64,000 bases of DNA from an uncultured Clostridia bacterium (GTDB taxonomy: Bacteria > Bacillota > Clostridia > Tissierellales > Peptoniphilaceae): assembly GCA_947254025.1 (NCBI GenBank), contig CAMYBS010000001.1:1-64000 (forward strand), written 5' to 3'. The position numbers were made by a program, and so were the translations under genes. The notes under the pieces were generated by a model, which made no database searches, was not told where the DNA came from, and was given only the letters and a program-made list of their open reading frames with translations. Below are positions 48,753 through 57,870 of this stretch, one piece after another. The stretch's first letter is position 1; each line of letters begins with the position of its first letter.

Positions 48753-49358
48753 CTAGTTTTTCTTTTTAAATATGTTCTTAAATTTTAGGATTATCTTAGA
48801 AATAAAGAAAATAATTTCTCTATATTTATTTATTGCGAGACCTTTGCCTAATGATTTGCCGCCTACTGTGAATCCTGCTACGCTCGCTGTTATTAGCGTT
48901 CCAATTAAAGCAATGTTTATATCATTAAATTTGTCATATATTTTACTTAACAAGCTTGCACCCAGTGCTCCAGATATAATTCCAGCCATATCACCAACAA
49001 CATCATTACAAAAACTAGAAACTTTATCTGCATTTTTTATTAAATCTATAGCTACCTTGCCTTCCTGAATACGATTAGCTGCCATAGAGTGAAATAATTT
49101 TTGCTCTGCACTAGTTACACTTACTCCCACAATATCGAACAATATACCAATTAGTATAACGGAAAGCAGTAATATAACACCAACAAAGATATTAACGTCT
49201 TTAAGCAAATGGTCTAATAAATAACTTAAAGCAACGGACATCATAAATGTAAATATTGTAATAAGCAATGTCCACTTATAATCAGTCTTTACAGCCTGAC
49301 GTTTCTTATTTTTTTCAACCTTATTTATACTTTTCTCTTTATATTTATTCTTAAGCAT
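48753..49358 (-). CDS. oapA: Probable OLE-associated membrane protein OapA
   Basis: The 201-aa protein has a basic N-terminus and hydrophobic segments at about residues 30-52, 56-80, 124-140 and 148-166. A conserved-looking central region contains FCNDVVGDMAG, that is a DxxxD motif at Asp119-Asp123. OLE-associated protein is a membrane protein of about this size with a DxxxD motif, encoded next to OLE RNA and upstream of tlyA, exactly as here. The site AGGAG precedes the ATG. Without the RNA next door I would call it an uncharacterised membrane protein. Confidence 0.78.
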   Translation of the reverse strand: MLKNKYKEKSINKVEKNKKRQAVKTDYKWTLLITIFTFMMSVALSYLLDHLLKDVNIFVGVILLLSVILIGILFDIVGVSVTSAEQKLFHSMAANRIQEGKVAIDLIKNADKVSSFCNDVVGDMAGIISGALGASLLSKIYDKFNDINIALIGTLITASVAGFTVGGKSLGKGLAINKYREIIFFISKIILKFKNIFKKKN

Positions 49359-49430
49359 TAATTTACTCCTAATATAATATGCGCCTACTATATATTACCT
49401 TATTTTATGATATTAAAAACAAGTACTTAC

Positions 49431-49458
49431 AATAAAAGCTGATAGTTACCTATCAGCT
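49431..49458 (-). terminator. 3'-terminal hairpin of the large RNA, terminator-like
   Basis: AGCTGATAG and its perfect complement (49437-49445 with 49450-49458) enclose a four-base GTAA loop. On the minus strand TTTTATTG follows. It could end most OLE transcripts while letting some polymerase through to oapA and the operon beyond. Confidence 0.65.
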
Positions 49459-50004
49459 ATAGTGGCAACTAAAAAAGTAAATCTTACGGCTTAGGTCCAG
49501 TTGGTTTTCCCTTACTAAGGCTATATGTCACCAATCATAGCGGTTTCCCATTAATTTAGTAATTATACTGTTGCCAAATATAATACTGGATTGCCACTTA
49601 GTCCGCACTGTAATCCCTTTTTAGTCATCTTACGATTTAGTCTAGAAGTTTTCCCAAACAGTATTTTATATCCTTAGCCTCTTTTGCAACTTAGGTTTCG
49701 ATAACTTTTCTTATTGTCCTCTGGCCACAAGTTCAATAAAAAGACCTTATCATCCGCACTAGATCACTCAAGGCAAGCTACGCTATTTATAAAAAATAGG
49801 TTTACACAAGATAAATCTTATGCCTCCGCGACAGCAGGGTCAACGCCTACATGCCGTTGTAGATCGCCCCATCTGTCTTACTCTCAAAGAATGCCCATGA
49901 CTGGGCGTCACAAGCACAAATCAAGAACTTCATCGATACGCTCTTTGGCGGATTTTTAGCCCCGCCTTCATGATATAGAATACTGACTAGAATACTACAC
50001 CACT
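49437..50004 (-). ncRNA. ole: OLE RNA (ornate large extremophilic RNA), about 570 nt
   Basis: A 680-base stretch without a credible gene carries its own perfect promoter and, on the minus strand, a GC-richer body with many complementary segments, for example GGCGG with CCGCC near the 5' end (49940-49975) and GCCCAGTCATGGGC (49896-49909). It ends in a 9-bp hairpin with a GTAA loop. The order RNA-oapA-tlyA-recN matches published OLE loci, and the length fits the roughly 600 nt of OLE. OLE forms a membrane ribonucleoprotein with OapA and is tied to stress tolerance. The 5' end is inferred from the promoter; the 3' end may extend. It lacks the tmRNA or RNase P consensus ends. Confidence 0.8.
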
Positions 50005-50010
50005 AAGTTG

Positions 50011-50039
50011 ATTATACTATAGATGCTATGTTTTGTCAA
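50011..50039 (-). promoter_or_regulatory. Perfect sigma-A promoter of the large RNA
   Basis: On the minus strand TTGACA (50034-50039), 17 bases and TATAAT (50011-50016) match the consensus exactly. The -35 box directly abuts the polC stop codon. Transcription would start near 50004. Confidence 0.88.
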
Positions 50040-53000
50040 TTAAAATAAGCTTATCTGATTGGTGTCGTGCATATCTTTGAAGAAATTTATAGACTTCAAA
50101 TATGTTATTACAGTATTGTTAACTTGAGTCCTCTTTTGAAAGTCTTCAATAGAATTAAATTCTCCTATCTCTCTTTCTCTAATAATATTATTTGCAGGAT
50201 CTTTACCAAGCCCAGCTATGACTGTAAATGGCGGTATAACCTCTCCATTAATAACAGTAAACTTTGTAGCTAGCGACTTATCTAAATCTATAGATGACAT
50301 AGTTATATTTCTAAGTTGCATCTCTTTAACTACTTCCGCTAACGACAATAGGTCACCATCTTTTTTCTTTATTTGGGGACTTTGAGATATTTCTTTTATT
50401 AGATTGTCCAAGTTTTCAATCTTATATACCAAAGCATCATAATCAAAATCGTTAATTTTTTGTGTAAAATATGTTGCATAGAAGGCAGCTGGATAGTAAA
50501 CTTTATACCATGCAAGTCTATAGCTCATCATGACATAAGCAGCTGCGTGAGCCTTAGGGAATAGATATGATATCTTATGGCAACTATCAAGGTACCACTC
50601 GGGTAATGGATACTTCTTAATCTCGTCTTCATAGTTTACTATAATTGTTTCATTATCGACAACTTTCTTTTGTATTAATGGTTTACCTTTTCTAACGAAT
50701 TCCATAATCTTAAATGCTGTTGACTTATCCATACCAGCATCAATAAGTTGATTCATAATGTCATCCCTTGTAGATATAACTTCTGACATTGGTACATTCA
50801 TTTCATTAACTAGCTTTTCAGCGTTGCTGTTCCATACGTTTGTTCCATGCGAAAGACCACTTATTCTTACAAGGTCAGAAAATGTTTTAGGCTTTGTATC
50901 TTTAAGCATACCTCTAACAAAGTTTGTTCCAAATTCAGGTATAGCAATAGTACCTACACCATATTTTAAATCATCTTTGTCGACTCCAAGAGCTTCTGTA
51001 GATGAGAATAATGATAATACTTTTTCATCATCGAAAGGTATATCTTCAATCTTTGTGTTTGTTAAGTCTTCTAAGTTTTTAATGATGTTTGGAACATCAT
51101 GACCAAGTAAGTCTAGTTTTAAAATTTTACCGCTTATTGAATGATAATCGAAATGTGTCGTAATTATATCTGTTTGCATATCATCTGCAGGTTTTTGAAT
51201 TGGTGTAAAATCTAGGATGCTCTTATTCTTAGGAACAACCATTACTCCACCAGCATGTTGGCCTGTTGTTCTCTTTGAGCCCTTTATTCTCTTACTTAAG
51301 AACATTGCGTGTAAATATGAGATGCTTTTATTCTTTTTTTCTAGATAATCTAATATGCATGCTGCTGCAGTTTTGTCAGCAAGAGTACCAATAGTTCCTG
51401 CTCTGAATACAAAGTTTTCGCCAAATATTTTTTCTGTATTTTTGTGTGCTGTTAGTTGATAATCTCCAGCAAAGTTTAAATCTATATCAGGTTCTTTATC
51501 GCCATGGAAGCCAAGGAATACCTCAAATGGTATTTTTTGTCCATCTCTGTTCATTTCATGTGAGCAGATAGGACAATTTTTACGTGGTAGGTCAAAGCCT
51601 GAGTCATACTTTGAATCATCGATAAACTCACTGTGCTTACAATTTGGGCATACGTAATGAGGTATAAGTGGATTTACTTCAGTTATATCACTCATAGTCG
51701 CAGCAAATGATGAGCCAACAGAACCTCTAGAGCCAACAACATAACCGTCCGCGTTTGATTGCAAGATAAGTTTTCTTGCTATTATATATAAAACAGCGTA
51801 ACCGTTACCAATAATTGAATCAAGTTCTTTATCTAGTCTTTTCTTAACTATATCAGGAAGCGGATCTCCATATATGCTTGTAGCTTTGTTGTAGCAACAG
51901 TCCCTCAAGTCCTTATCTGAGTTTTCAATAAATGGTGGGAATGTATCCTTAGGTATAGGTCTAATGTTTTCAAACTCTTCAGCAAATTTTACAGTATTAT
52001 CCACTACAATTTCTTTCGCTTCTTCTTTGCTTAAATATGGAAAATTATTCAATAGCTCTTTTGTAGTTTTAAAATAATGATCAGTATTGTTGCATTCTTT
52101 TCTATTACCAACGAAGTTTTTTCTATTGAATACTAAAATTGATCTATAAACATTGTCCTTTTGATCAATATAATACACATCTCCATTAGCTAATACAGGG
52201 ATGTTTAATTCTTTTGCATTATCGTATAATCTTCTATTAATGTTTTTTATTGCATCTATCTCGTGAACGCTTTCATCTTCCACTAAATATAGATATTGAT
52301 CCATTGGCTGAAGCTCTATAAAATCGTAGAACTTCATCATTTCTTTAAGTTTTTCGTCCTCTTCACATCTAAGTAGTGCATTGTATATCGCACCACTGTA
52401 AGAGCCACTTCCAACTAATAAACCTTCTCTATTGTCTTCCAACTGACTCTTATATACTATAGGTTGTCTATAGTAATTATCAATGTGCGAAAGAGATATA
52501 AGCCTATAAAGATTCTTAAGGCCAGTTAAATTTTTTGCAAACATAGATACTTTATGAACATTATAGTAGTTTTTAGACTTAATCTTTGACAAAGCATCAA
52601 GGTCAAGGCAGTTTTGTTCTTTTAATAAATCTAATAGCTTTAGAAAGACAAAACCTGTAGCTGTCGCGTCATCTATAGCTCTGTGATGATTTTCAAGATT
52701 TATGTTGAACATAGATGTAAGTACATCTAGCTTGTGCTTCTTTAAATCAGGTAATAAGTATCTTGATAGTTCTAGTGTATCTATATATTCGTAATCAAAA
52801 TGAATTCCCATCCTGTGCATAGAACTTTTGATAAATGATATATCGAATTCTGCATTGTGCGCAACTAAAACAGAATCCTTGCAAAAATCCATAAATTTAT
52901 CCAAAATATTATCAAAGGATGGACATCCAGCAACTGTTGCATCATCAATCGTTGTTAATTCCGTAATTCTATATGGAATATGAAAACCGGGATCTGTAAA

Positions 53001-54290
53001 TTCAGAGAAATTATCAATGACCTTACCATCTTGTATCTTTACAGCACCCATCTCTATAATTCTGTCATCAATAGGTGAAAAACCTGTTGTTTCCACGTCA
53101 AAAACGACAAATGTGTTTTTATTGTCTCCCTTATAATTATTAACTAATGATCTTGTATCATCAAATAGATTAGCCTCAACTCCATATAAAGGTTTAATTC
53201 CAGTTTCAATTGCGGCATCCATAATCTCAGGATAGCTTTGAACGACGTTTTTATCCATAAAACCGATGGATTCATAACCTCTTCTCTTAGCTTCATTGAA
53301 ATATTCTTTTGCAGAAATAAAACCTTCTTGACTCGACATCTTTGTATGCAAACCTATCTCTACCCTTTTAATGTCTTCTTCATCATCTATAGTTTTATCT
53401 TCATTAATTATTTCATAAGAGTATATTTTAATACTCATTATGTTTTGAAACAAGTTAACATTGCCACAAAGGTAAAGCTTTACACCATCTTCTATATCAT
53501 AATCATAATCATATTCGCCGTCTTTATTCTTTCTTATAAATTTACTAACTCTTATAGCCTCTTCGCCGTCGTCAACAGCAAATTTTAATAACGCATAATC
53601 ATCTTTATCAACAAACTCATATTCAAAAACTTCGCCTTGAATAGTTATAAAGTCCATATCTGAGTTTATGTCCTTTATCTTAGTACATTTGTTCTTGTCC
53701 ATTTGTTTGCTATTTTTGAAAAAGGATTTTTTACCTGAAGTATCACTGCTAGCTTCACTTTTTTTCTTTTCTTCTTTTACTATTTTAAAATTTTCACTAA
53801 TTCTATCTGCGTTGTTCTTTAAATTATCTATAAACTCTTTTTTATTGACAGTTATTTCTCTACTAAGCGTTTTTATTACTTTATTTTCAAAACTAGAGCA
53901 TAGAGACCTCATAAGCTCTAAACATGGATTAGCATTAAAACTATCAAGAAGTAGTTTATCGTCCAATGTAAAAATATATGATTCATCGTTCTCTTCATAT
54001 GAGATTGAACCTTCATCTATATCAGAAAATTCTACTTTTATTGTTTCAAAATAATCAGTACATTTTAAATATTTTATACTGTTAATATTTATATTTTCTA
54101 AAGAGAACTTTAAAAAAGTAGACTTAATTAATTCATCTACTTCTTTAATTAAATTTAGATCATTAATATTATGATAATAAGTTATTTTAAGAGTTTCATC
54201 TTTTAAGACAGGACTCTCAAAAAAGACTTTATCTTCATTTTTTATAAAATCTAAATTAATATTTAATTCTTCTGGCTTAAATAATCTCAT
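50040..54290 (-). CDS. polC: DNA polymerase III alpha subunit, PolC type
   Basis: PolC is the main replicative polymerase of low-GC Firmicutes. The 1416-aa protein has an N-terminal domain, an OB fold (about 200-300), a PHP domain split by a DEDD proofreading exonuclease (VVFDVETTGFS, HNAEFDISF, HRAIDDA), a zinc motif (CPNCKH, CPICSHE) and the polymerase core with catalytic Asp residues in EPDIDLNFAG. The PHP motifs look eroded: GLHTKMS, FMDKN and GDVYY replace the usual HLHTKMS, TDHG and GDVHY. ATG at 54290 with GGGAAG is preferred over a TTG at 54311. Confidence 0.95.
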   Translation of the reverse strand: MRLFKPEELNINLDFIKNEDKVFFESPVLKDETLKITYYHNINDLNLIKEVDELIKSTFLKFSLENININSIKYLKCTDYFETIKVEFSDIDEGSISYEENDESYIFTLDDKLLLDSFNANPCLELMRSLCSSFENKVIKTLSREITVNKKEFIDNLKNNADRISENFKIVKEEKKKSEASSDTSGKKSFFKNSKQMDKNKCTKIKDINSDMDFITIQGEVFEYEFVDKDDYALLKFAVDDGEEAIRVSKFIRKNKDGEYDYDYDIEDGVKLYLCGNVNLFQNIMSIKIYSYEIINEDKTIDDEEDIKRVEIGLHTKMSSQEGFISAKEYFNEAKRRGYESIGFMDKNVVQSYPEIMDAAIETGIKPLYGVEANLFDDTRSLVNNYKGDNKNTFVVFDVETTGFSPIDDRIIEMGAVKIQDGKVIDNFSEFTDPGFHIPYRITELTTIDDATVAGCPSFDNILDKFMDFCKDSVLVAHNAEFDISFIKSSMHRMGIHFDYEYIDTLELSRYLLPDLKKHKLDVLTSMFNINLENHHRAIDDATATGFVFLKLLDLLKEQNCLDLDALSKIKSKNYYNVHKVSMFAKNLTGLKNLYRLISLSHIDNYYRQPIVYKSQLEDNREGLLVGSGSYSGAIYNALLRCEEDEKLKEMMKFYDFIELQPMDQYLYLVEDESVHEIDAIKNINRRLYDNAKELNIPVLANGDVYYIDQKDNVYRSILVFNRKNFVGNRKECNNTDHYFKTTKELLNNFPYLSKEEAKEIVVDNTVKFAEEFENIRPIPKDTFPPFIENSDKDLRDCCYNKATSIYGDPLPDIVKKRLDKELDSIIGNGYAVLYIIARKLILQSNADGYVVGSRGSVGSSFAATMSDITEVNPLIPHYVCPNCKHSEFIDDSKYDSGFDLPRKNCPICSHEMNRDGQKIPFEVFLGFHGDKEPDIDLNFAGDYQLTAHKNTEKIFGENFVFRAGTIGTLADKTAAACILDYLEKKNKSISYLHAMFLSKRIKGSKRTTGQHAGGVMVVPKNKSILDFTPIQKPADDMQTDIITTHFDYHSISGKILKLDLLGHDVPNIIKNLEDLTNTKIEDIPFDDEKVLSLFSSTEALGVDKDDLKYGVGTIAIPEFGTNFVRGMLKDTKPKTFSDLVRISGLSHGTNVWNSNAEKLVNEMNVPMSEVISTRDDIMNQLIDAGMDKSTAFKIMEFVRKGKPLIQKKVVDNETIIVNYEDEIKKYPLPEWYLDSCHKISYLFPKAHAAAYVMMSYRLAWYKVYYPAAFYATYFTQKINDFDYDALVYKIENLDNLIKEISQSPQIKKKDGDLLSLAEVVKEMQLRNITMSSIDLDKSLATKFTVINGEVIPPFTVIAGLGKDPANNIIREREIGEFNSIEDFQKRTQVNNTVITYLKSINFFKDMHDTNQISLF

Positions 54291-55350
54291 CGTTACTTCC
54301 CGTTCTTTCAATTTCTTTTAACAATTCTTTGACTACTTCGCTTCTGTCTAGTTTTTTAATGACTTTACCTTTTTTAAACAGATAAGCAAAGTCACTGCCC
54401 ATACTTACACCAATATCTGCATGCTTTGCTTCGCCAGGGCCATTAACAGGACAGCCCATGACTGCAACGCTTATGTTTTTGTTTATATTTGCTAATAATG
54501 GCTCTAGCTCTTCAACTATAGGAATAATATCTATCTTTGTTCTTGCACATGTAGGACAAGAAACAAGGTTTACAGAATTCTTACGTATTCCTAAAGCACT
54601 TAGTATCTTCTTAGCTGCTATAACTTCTTCTACTGGATCAGATGTAAGCGACACTCTTATAGTATCTCCTATACCATCTTTTAAAAGTGTTCCTATAGCT
54701 ATAGATGACTTTACTATACCCACAGATGGCGAGCCTGCCTCTGTTAAGCCTAAGTGCAGCGGATAATCACACAATGATGAGAATAACCTGTTAGCATCTA
54801 TACAGGTATTTACATCAGATGATTTTATAGATACCTTTATATTGTAAAAATCTAGTTTATTTAACATTTCTACTTGTTCTAGAGCTCCATAAACAAGTGA
54901 TTTCTCATTAACTCCATCATACTTTTCAAGCATCTCTTTAGATATAGAACCTGAATTTGCTCCAACCCTTATAGGTAGGTTTTTATCTTTACATATGCTA
55001 ACAATTTCTCTAAGTTCTGAAATTGAGTTAAGATTACCAGGATTAATTCTTATGCAGTCATACCCCTCTCTAGCAGCCATCAAAGCAAGTTTATAATCAA
55101 ATTGTATATCAGCAATTACTGGTACGTGTATCTTTTCTTTTATTAGTTTTATTGCTTTGGCATCATCTTCATCATTAACAGCCATTCTAATTATGTCAAG
55201 ACCTTTGTCTTCCATTTTTAGCACTTGTTCAACTGTTGCTTTAACATCTTTAGTATCTGTATTGGTCATTGATTGTATAGTTATTGGGGCATCGCCACCT
55301 ATAGCAACGTTTCCAACAAATATTTTTCTAGTCTTTTTTCTTTCTATCAT
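54277..55350 (-). CDS. ispG: (E)-4-hydroxy-3-methylbut-2-enyl-diphosphate synthase
   Basis: IspG is the [4Fe-4S] enzyme before IspH in the MEP isoprenoid pathway. The 357-aa protein has the N-terminal TIM-barrel with VGNVAIGGDAPITIQSMT and the cluster-binding C-terminus with VSCPTCARTKID and GCPVNGPGEAKHADIG. It overlaps rseP by four bases (ATGA) and polC by 14. Confidence 0.96.
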   Translation of the reverse strand: MIERKKTRKIFVGNVAIGGDAPITIQSMTNTDTKDVKATVEQVLKMEDKGLDIIRMAVNDEDDAKAIKLIKEKIHVPVIADIQFDYKLALMAAREGYDCIRINPGNLNSISELREIVSICKDKNLPIRVGANSGSISKEMLEKYDGVNEKSLVYGALEQVEMLNKLDFYNIKVSIKSSDVNTCIDANRLFSSLCDYPLHLGLTEAGSPSVGIVKSSIAIGTLLKDGIGDTIRVSLTSDPVEEVIAAKKILSALGIRKNSVNLVSCPTCARTKIDIIPIVEELEPLLANINKNISVAVMGCPVNGPGEAKHADIGVSMGSDFAYLFKKGKVIKKLDRSEVVKELLKEIERTGSNDEII

Positions 55351-56366
55351 CTTATCAAACCTCTGATATCATTATATGTTACAAATAAGAATAAGAGTAT
55401 CAATAATGAAAAACCAATTATATTTACTGCATACTCAAACTTTTTATTAGCTTTAATACCAGTTATCATCTCAAATATTATAAATACTGCCTTGCCTCCA
55501 TCTAGAGCTGGGAAAGGTAGAAGGTTAAAAAATGCAAGGTTGATGCTTATAAGTCCAAGTAAAAACATTACAGAGCTGAAACCTACCTTGGCGGCGCTCG
55601 CTATAGTTTTGATTATAACAACCGGACCCGATACCTCATTTTTCTTAACATTACCTTTAAAGGCTCTTGATAAAAATTCAAACATAGATCTAAAGGCATA
55701 TCTACAAGTGTTAACACTTTCTTTGAAAGCACCCGAGAAGTCATGACGTACTTGTGGCCTAATGCCAATTTTCTTATATTCATATACCTTTCCATTATCA
55801 TTAATACTGGCTAGTTCAGGCTTAATTTCTAAATTTAATAGTTTACCATCTCTTTTTATTGTGATCGTATCCATATCTTTATTTGAGTTAAGTATCATGT
55901 TTCTTAGCTCAAGAAATAATAAAGGTTTTTTACCATTATATGAAATTATCTCATCATTTTCTTGAATACCGGCAATATATGCCACTGAACCTGGCTCAAC
56001 TTTATCAATGCGTAAATCAGTATAACCACTTTGCATATTAACTATCAAAAATGCTATTACTGCAAGTATAATATTCATAAAAGCACCAGCAAGTATAACT
56101 ACAAGTCTCTTATAAGCTTTAGCATTGTCAAAGCTTCTTTCATCTGAACTTTCATCGTCCTCGCCTTCCATAGCGCAGTAGCCACCAAGCGGAAATATTC
56201 TTAAAGAATAAAGAGTCTCTCCACCTTGCTTTTTTAAAATCGCAGGACCCATGCCAACAGCAAATTCATTCACTTTGATTCCTGCCCATTTAGCCATGAT
56301 GAAATGACCAAATTCATGAATTGTAACCAAAACTAAAAATACTAGAAAAGCTATTATCATACTCAT
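55347..56366 (-). CDS. rseP: RIP metalloprotease RseP/RasP
   Basis: This site-2 protease cleaves membrane anchors such as anti-sigma factors. The 339-aa protein has HEFGH (near residue 18) in the first membrane segment, a PDZ domain (about 110-185; VEPGSVAYIAGIQENDEII), and the second zinc motif NLLPFPALDGGKAVF, with three or four membrane segments. It is followed by ispG; upstream is cdsA, with no dxr between. Confidence 0.93.
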   Translation of the reverse strand: MSMIIAFLVFLVLVTIHEFGHFIMAKWAGIKVNEFAVGMGPAILKKQGGETLYSLRIFPLGGYCAMEGEDDESSDERSFDNAKAYKRLVVILAGAFMNIILAVIAFLIVNMQSGYTDLRIDKVEPGSVAYIAGIQENDEIISYNGKKPLLFLELRNMILNSNKDMDTITIKRDGKLLNLEIKPELASINDNGKVYEYKKIGIRPQVRHDFSGAFKESVNTCRYAFRSMFEFLSRAFKGNVKKNEVSGPVVIIKTIASAAKVGFSSVMFLLGLISINLAFFNLLPFPALDGGKAVFIIFEMITGIKANKKFEYAVNIIGFSLLILLFLFVTYNDIRGLIR

Positions 56367-56380
56367 ATATTAATTACTCC

Positions 56381-57145
56381 TTAAAAAAAACAAATTATAA
56401 CAAATGGACAAACCAATAAAACGCTATCAAATCTGTCCATCACACCTCCATGTCCCGGAAATATGTATCCATAGTCCTTAATATTATAAGCTCTCTTTAG
56501 TTTTGAAAATATTAAATCACCAAATTGTGCTACAATTGGCACTAAAAATAAGCCTATGTAATAATATTGATTGCAGTTTAAATTAAAGTATCTAATATAA
56601 AGATACGTTAGAGCTACAGTTATTATGTACGAGCCAAGCGAACCTTCAATTGTTTTATTAGGACTTACCCTCTCAATTAATTTATGCTTACCAAACAAGG
56701 AACCACATACATATGCAAACACATCGCTTGATATAGAAATTAGAAATACAAGTATAAGCACATTTCTATCTTGTATGCTGTAGAAAATTGAGAATGGATA
56801 TATAATAAAAAATGTTGTAAATATCAAGCTCAAAAAGCTTTTTGATGTGAAATCTTTGTCTGCAACGCTTATTACAGAGAAAATAATACTTGCCAATAAG
56901 AATATATGTTCCATTGGCATAATAAAAATATAAGTATTAAGATAAATTAAAAGATTAATTAAAATTGCAAGGATATAAGTTAATATCTTCCTAGAATCTG
57001 CCATCATATTTAACATTTCATATGATGCAAGTGTTGCACATAAAAAGATACCAAATCTATAGATATGGTTCATATCATAAATAATTAATATTAGAAGTAA
57101 TAATACAACTACAGACGTAGCTAATCTTTTAAAAAAACTTTTCAT
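56381..57145 (-). CDS. cdsA: Phosphatidate cytidylyltransferase
   Basis: CdsA makes CDP-diacylglycerol from phosphatidic acid and CTP for phospholipid synthesis. The 254-aa protein has about seven or eight membrane segments and the C-terminal signature SKLKRAYNIKDYG followed by FPGHGGVMDRFDS. The stop of uppS overlaps its start (TAATG). The product feeds the pathway that ends with the cardiolipin synthase encoded at 23072. Confidence 0.94.
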   Translation of the reverse strand: MKSFFKRLATSVVVLLLLILIIYDMNHIYRFGIFLCATLASYEMLNMMADSRKILTYILAILINLLIYLNTYIFIMPMEHIFLLASIIFSVISVADKDFTSKSFLSLIFTTFFIIYPFSIFYSIQDRNVLILVFLISISSDVFAYVCGSLFGKHKLIERVSPNKTIEGSLGSYIITVALTYLYIRYFNLNCNQYYYIGLFLVPIVAQFGDLIFSKLKRAYNIKDYGYIFPGHGGVMDRFDSVLLVCPFVIICFF

Positions 57146-57822
57146 TATATTCCTCCATACCTTCTTTGCCTATGTGCAAAACTATCTAAGGCTTCAGCAA
57201 AATCTTCTTTATGAAAGTCCGGCCATAACTTATCAGTGAAGTATAACTCACTGTATGCACACTGCATAAGTAAAAAGTTTGATAATCTCTCTTCCCCACT
57301 AGTTCTAATAATTAGATCAGGATCTGGTATATATGAATTATAAAAGTATGCTTTAAGATCTTCATAAGAGTTAATCACTTTACCATCGTTATTAGCAAGA
57401 TTTATAGCTCTAATTATTTCATCTCTTGAACCATAGTTTAAGCAAATGTTAAGCACAAGTCCTGTGTTTTTATATGTTCTTTCAATTGCTAAATCTATTA
57501 CACTTTTTGATTCAGGATATATACCTTCCAAGTCGCCAGATACAACAATCTTAACATTGTTTCTATCTAGTTCATCAATTTGACTGTTAATATAAATTAT
57601 AATTAGTTTCATTAAGAAGGATACTTCTTCCTTAGGTCTTTTCCAATTTTCTTTAGAAAAGGCATATAGTGTAAGATATTTAATGCCGTAATCAGAGGCG
57701 TACCTTACATTTTCTATAACTCTATTCATACCTTCTTTATGGCCATAAGTCCTAGGCATGTTTCTCATTTTTGCCCATCTGCCGTTGCCATCCATAATTA
57801 TTGCTACATGATTTGGAATCAT
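57145..57822 (-). CDS. uppS: Isoprenyl transferase (undecaprenyl diphosphate synthase)
   Basis: UppS builds the C55 lipid carrier for cell-wall precursors from IPP and FPP. The 225-aa protein has the catalytic start VAIIMDGNGRWAK, YGHKEGMNRV and LTLYAFSKENWKRP, and ends with ELYFTDKLWPDF and RQRRYGG. It has a good AAGGAG site. It lies behind a hairpin that separates it from frr. Confidence 0.95.
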   Translation of the reverse strand: MIPNHVAIIMDGNGRWAKMRNMPRTYGHKEGMNRVIENVRYASDYGIKYLTLYAFSKENWKRPKEEVSFLMKLIIIYINSQIDELDRNNVKIVVSGDLEGIYPESKSVIDLAIERTYKNTGLVLNICLNYGSRDEIIRAINLANNDGKVINSYEDLKAYFYNSYIPDPDLIIRTSGEERLSNFLLMQCAYSELYFTDKLWPDFHKEDFAEALDSFAHRQRRYGGI

Positions 57823-57840
57823 AACTATCTCCTTGTAAAT

Positions 57841-57864
57841 AACCCCCCTGTAAAGAGGGGGGTT
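57841..57864 (-). terminator. Hairpin between frr and uppS
   Basis: A 9-bp GC-rich stem (57841-57849 with 57856-57864) follows frr by seven bases. On the minus strand the tail is only TTATTT, and no clear promoter precedes uppS, so this is likely a partial terminator between translation and lipid genes. Confidence 0.65.
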
Positions 57865-57870
57865 AATATT

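Noticed and set aside
49714..49959. An 81-codon plus-strand open frame inside the polC-oapA gap
   Set aside because: It lies antisense within the structured RNA, has no convincing ribosome binding site and a Ser/Arg/His-rich composition unlike the other proteins; it is a chance frame in GC-richer RNA sequence.
49437..50004. tmRNA or RNase P RNA as identity of the large RNA
   Set aside because: The GGGGCT near the 5' end suggested tmRNA, but there is no tRNA-like 3' end, no CCA and no tag ORF. The conserved RNase P core was not found, and the length and gene context fit OLE better.
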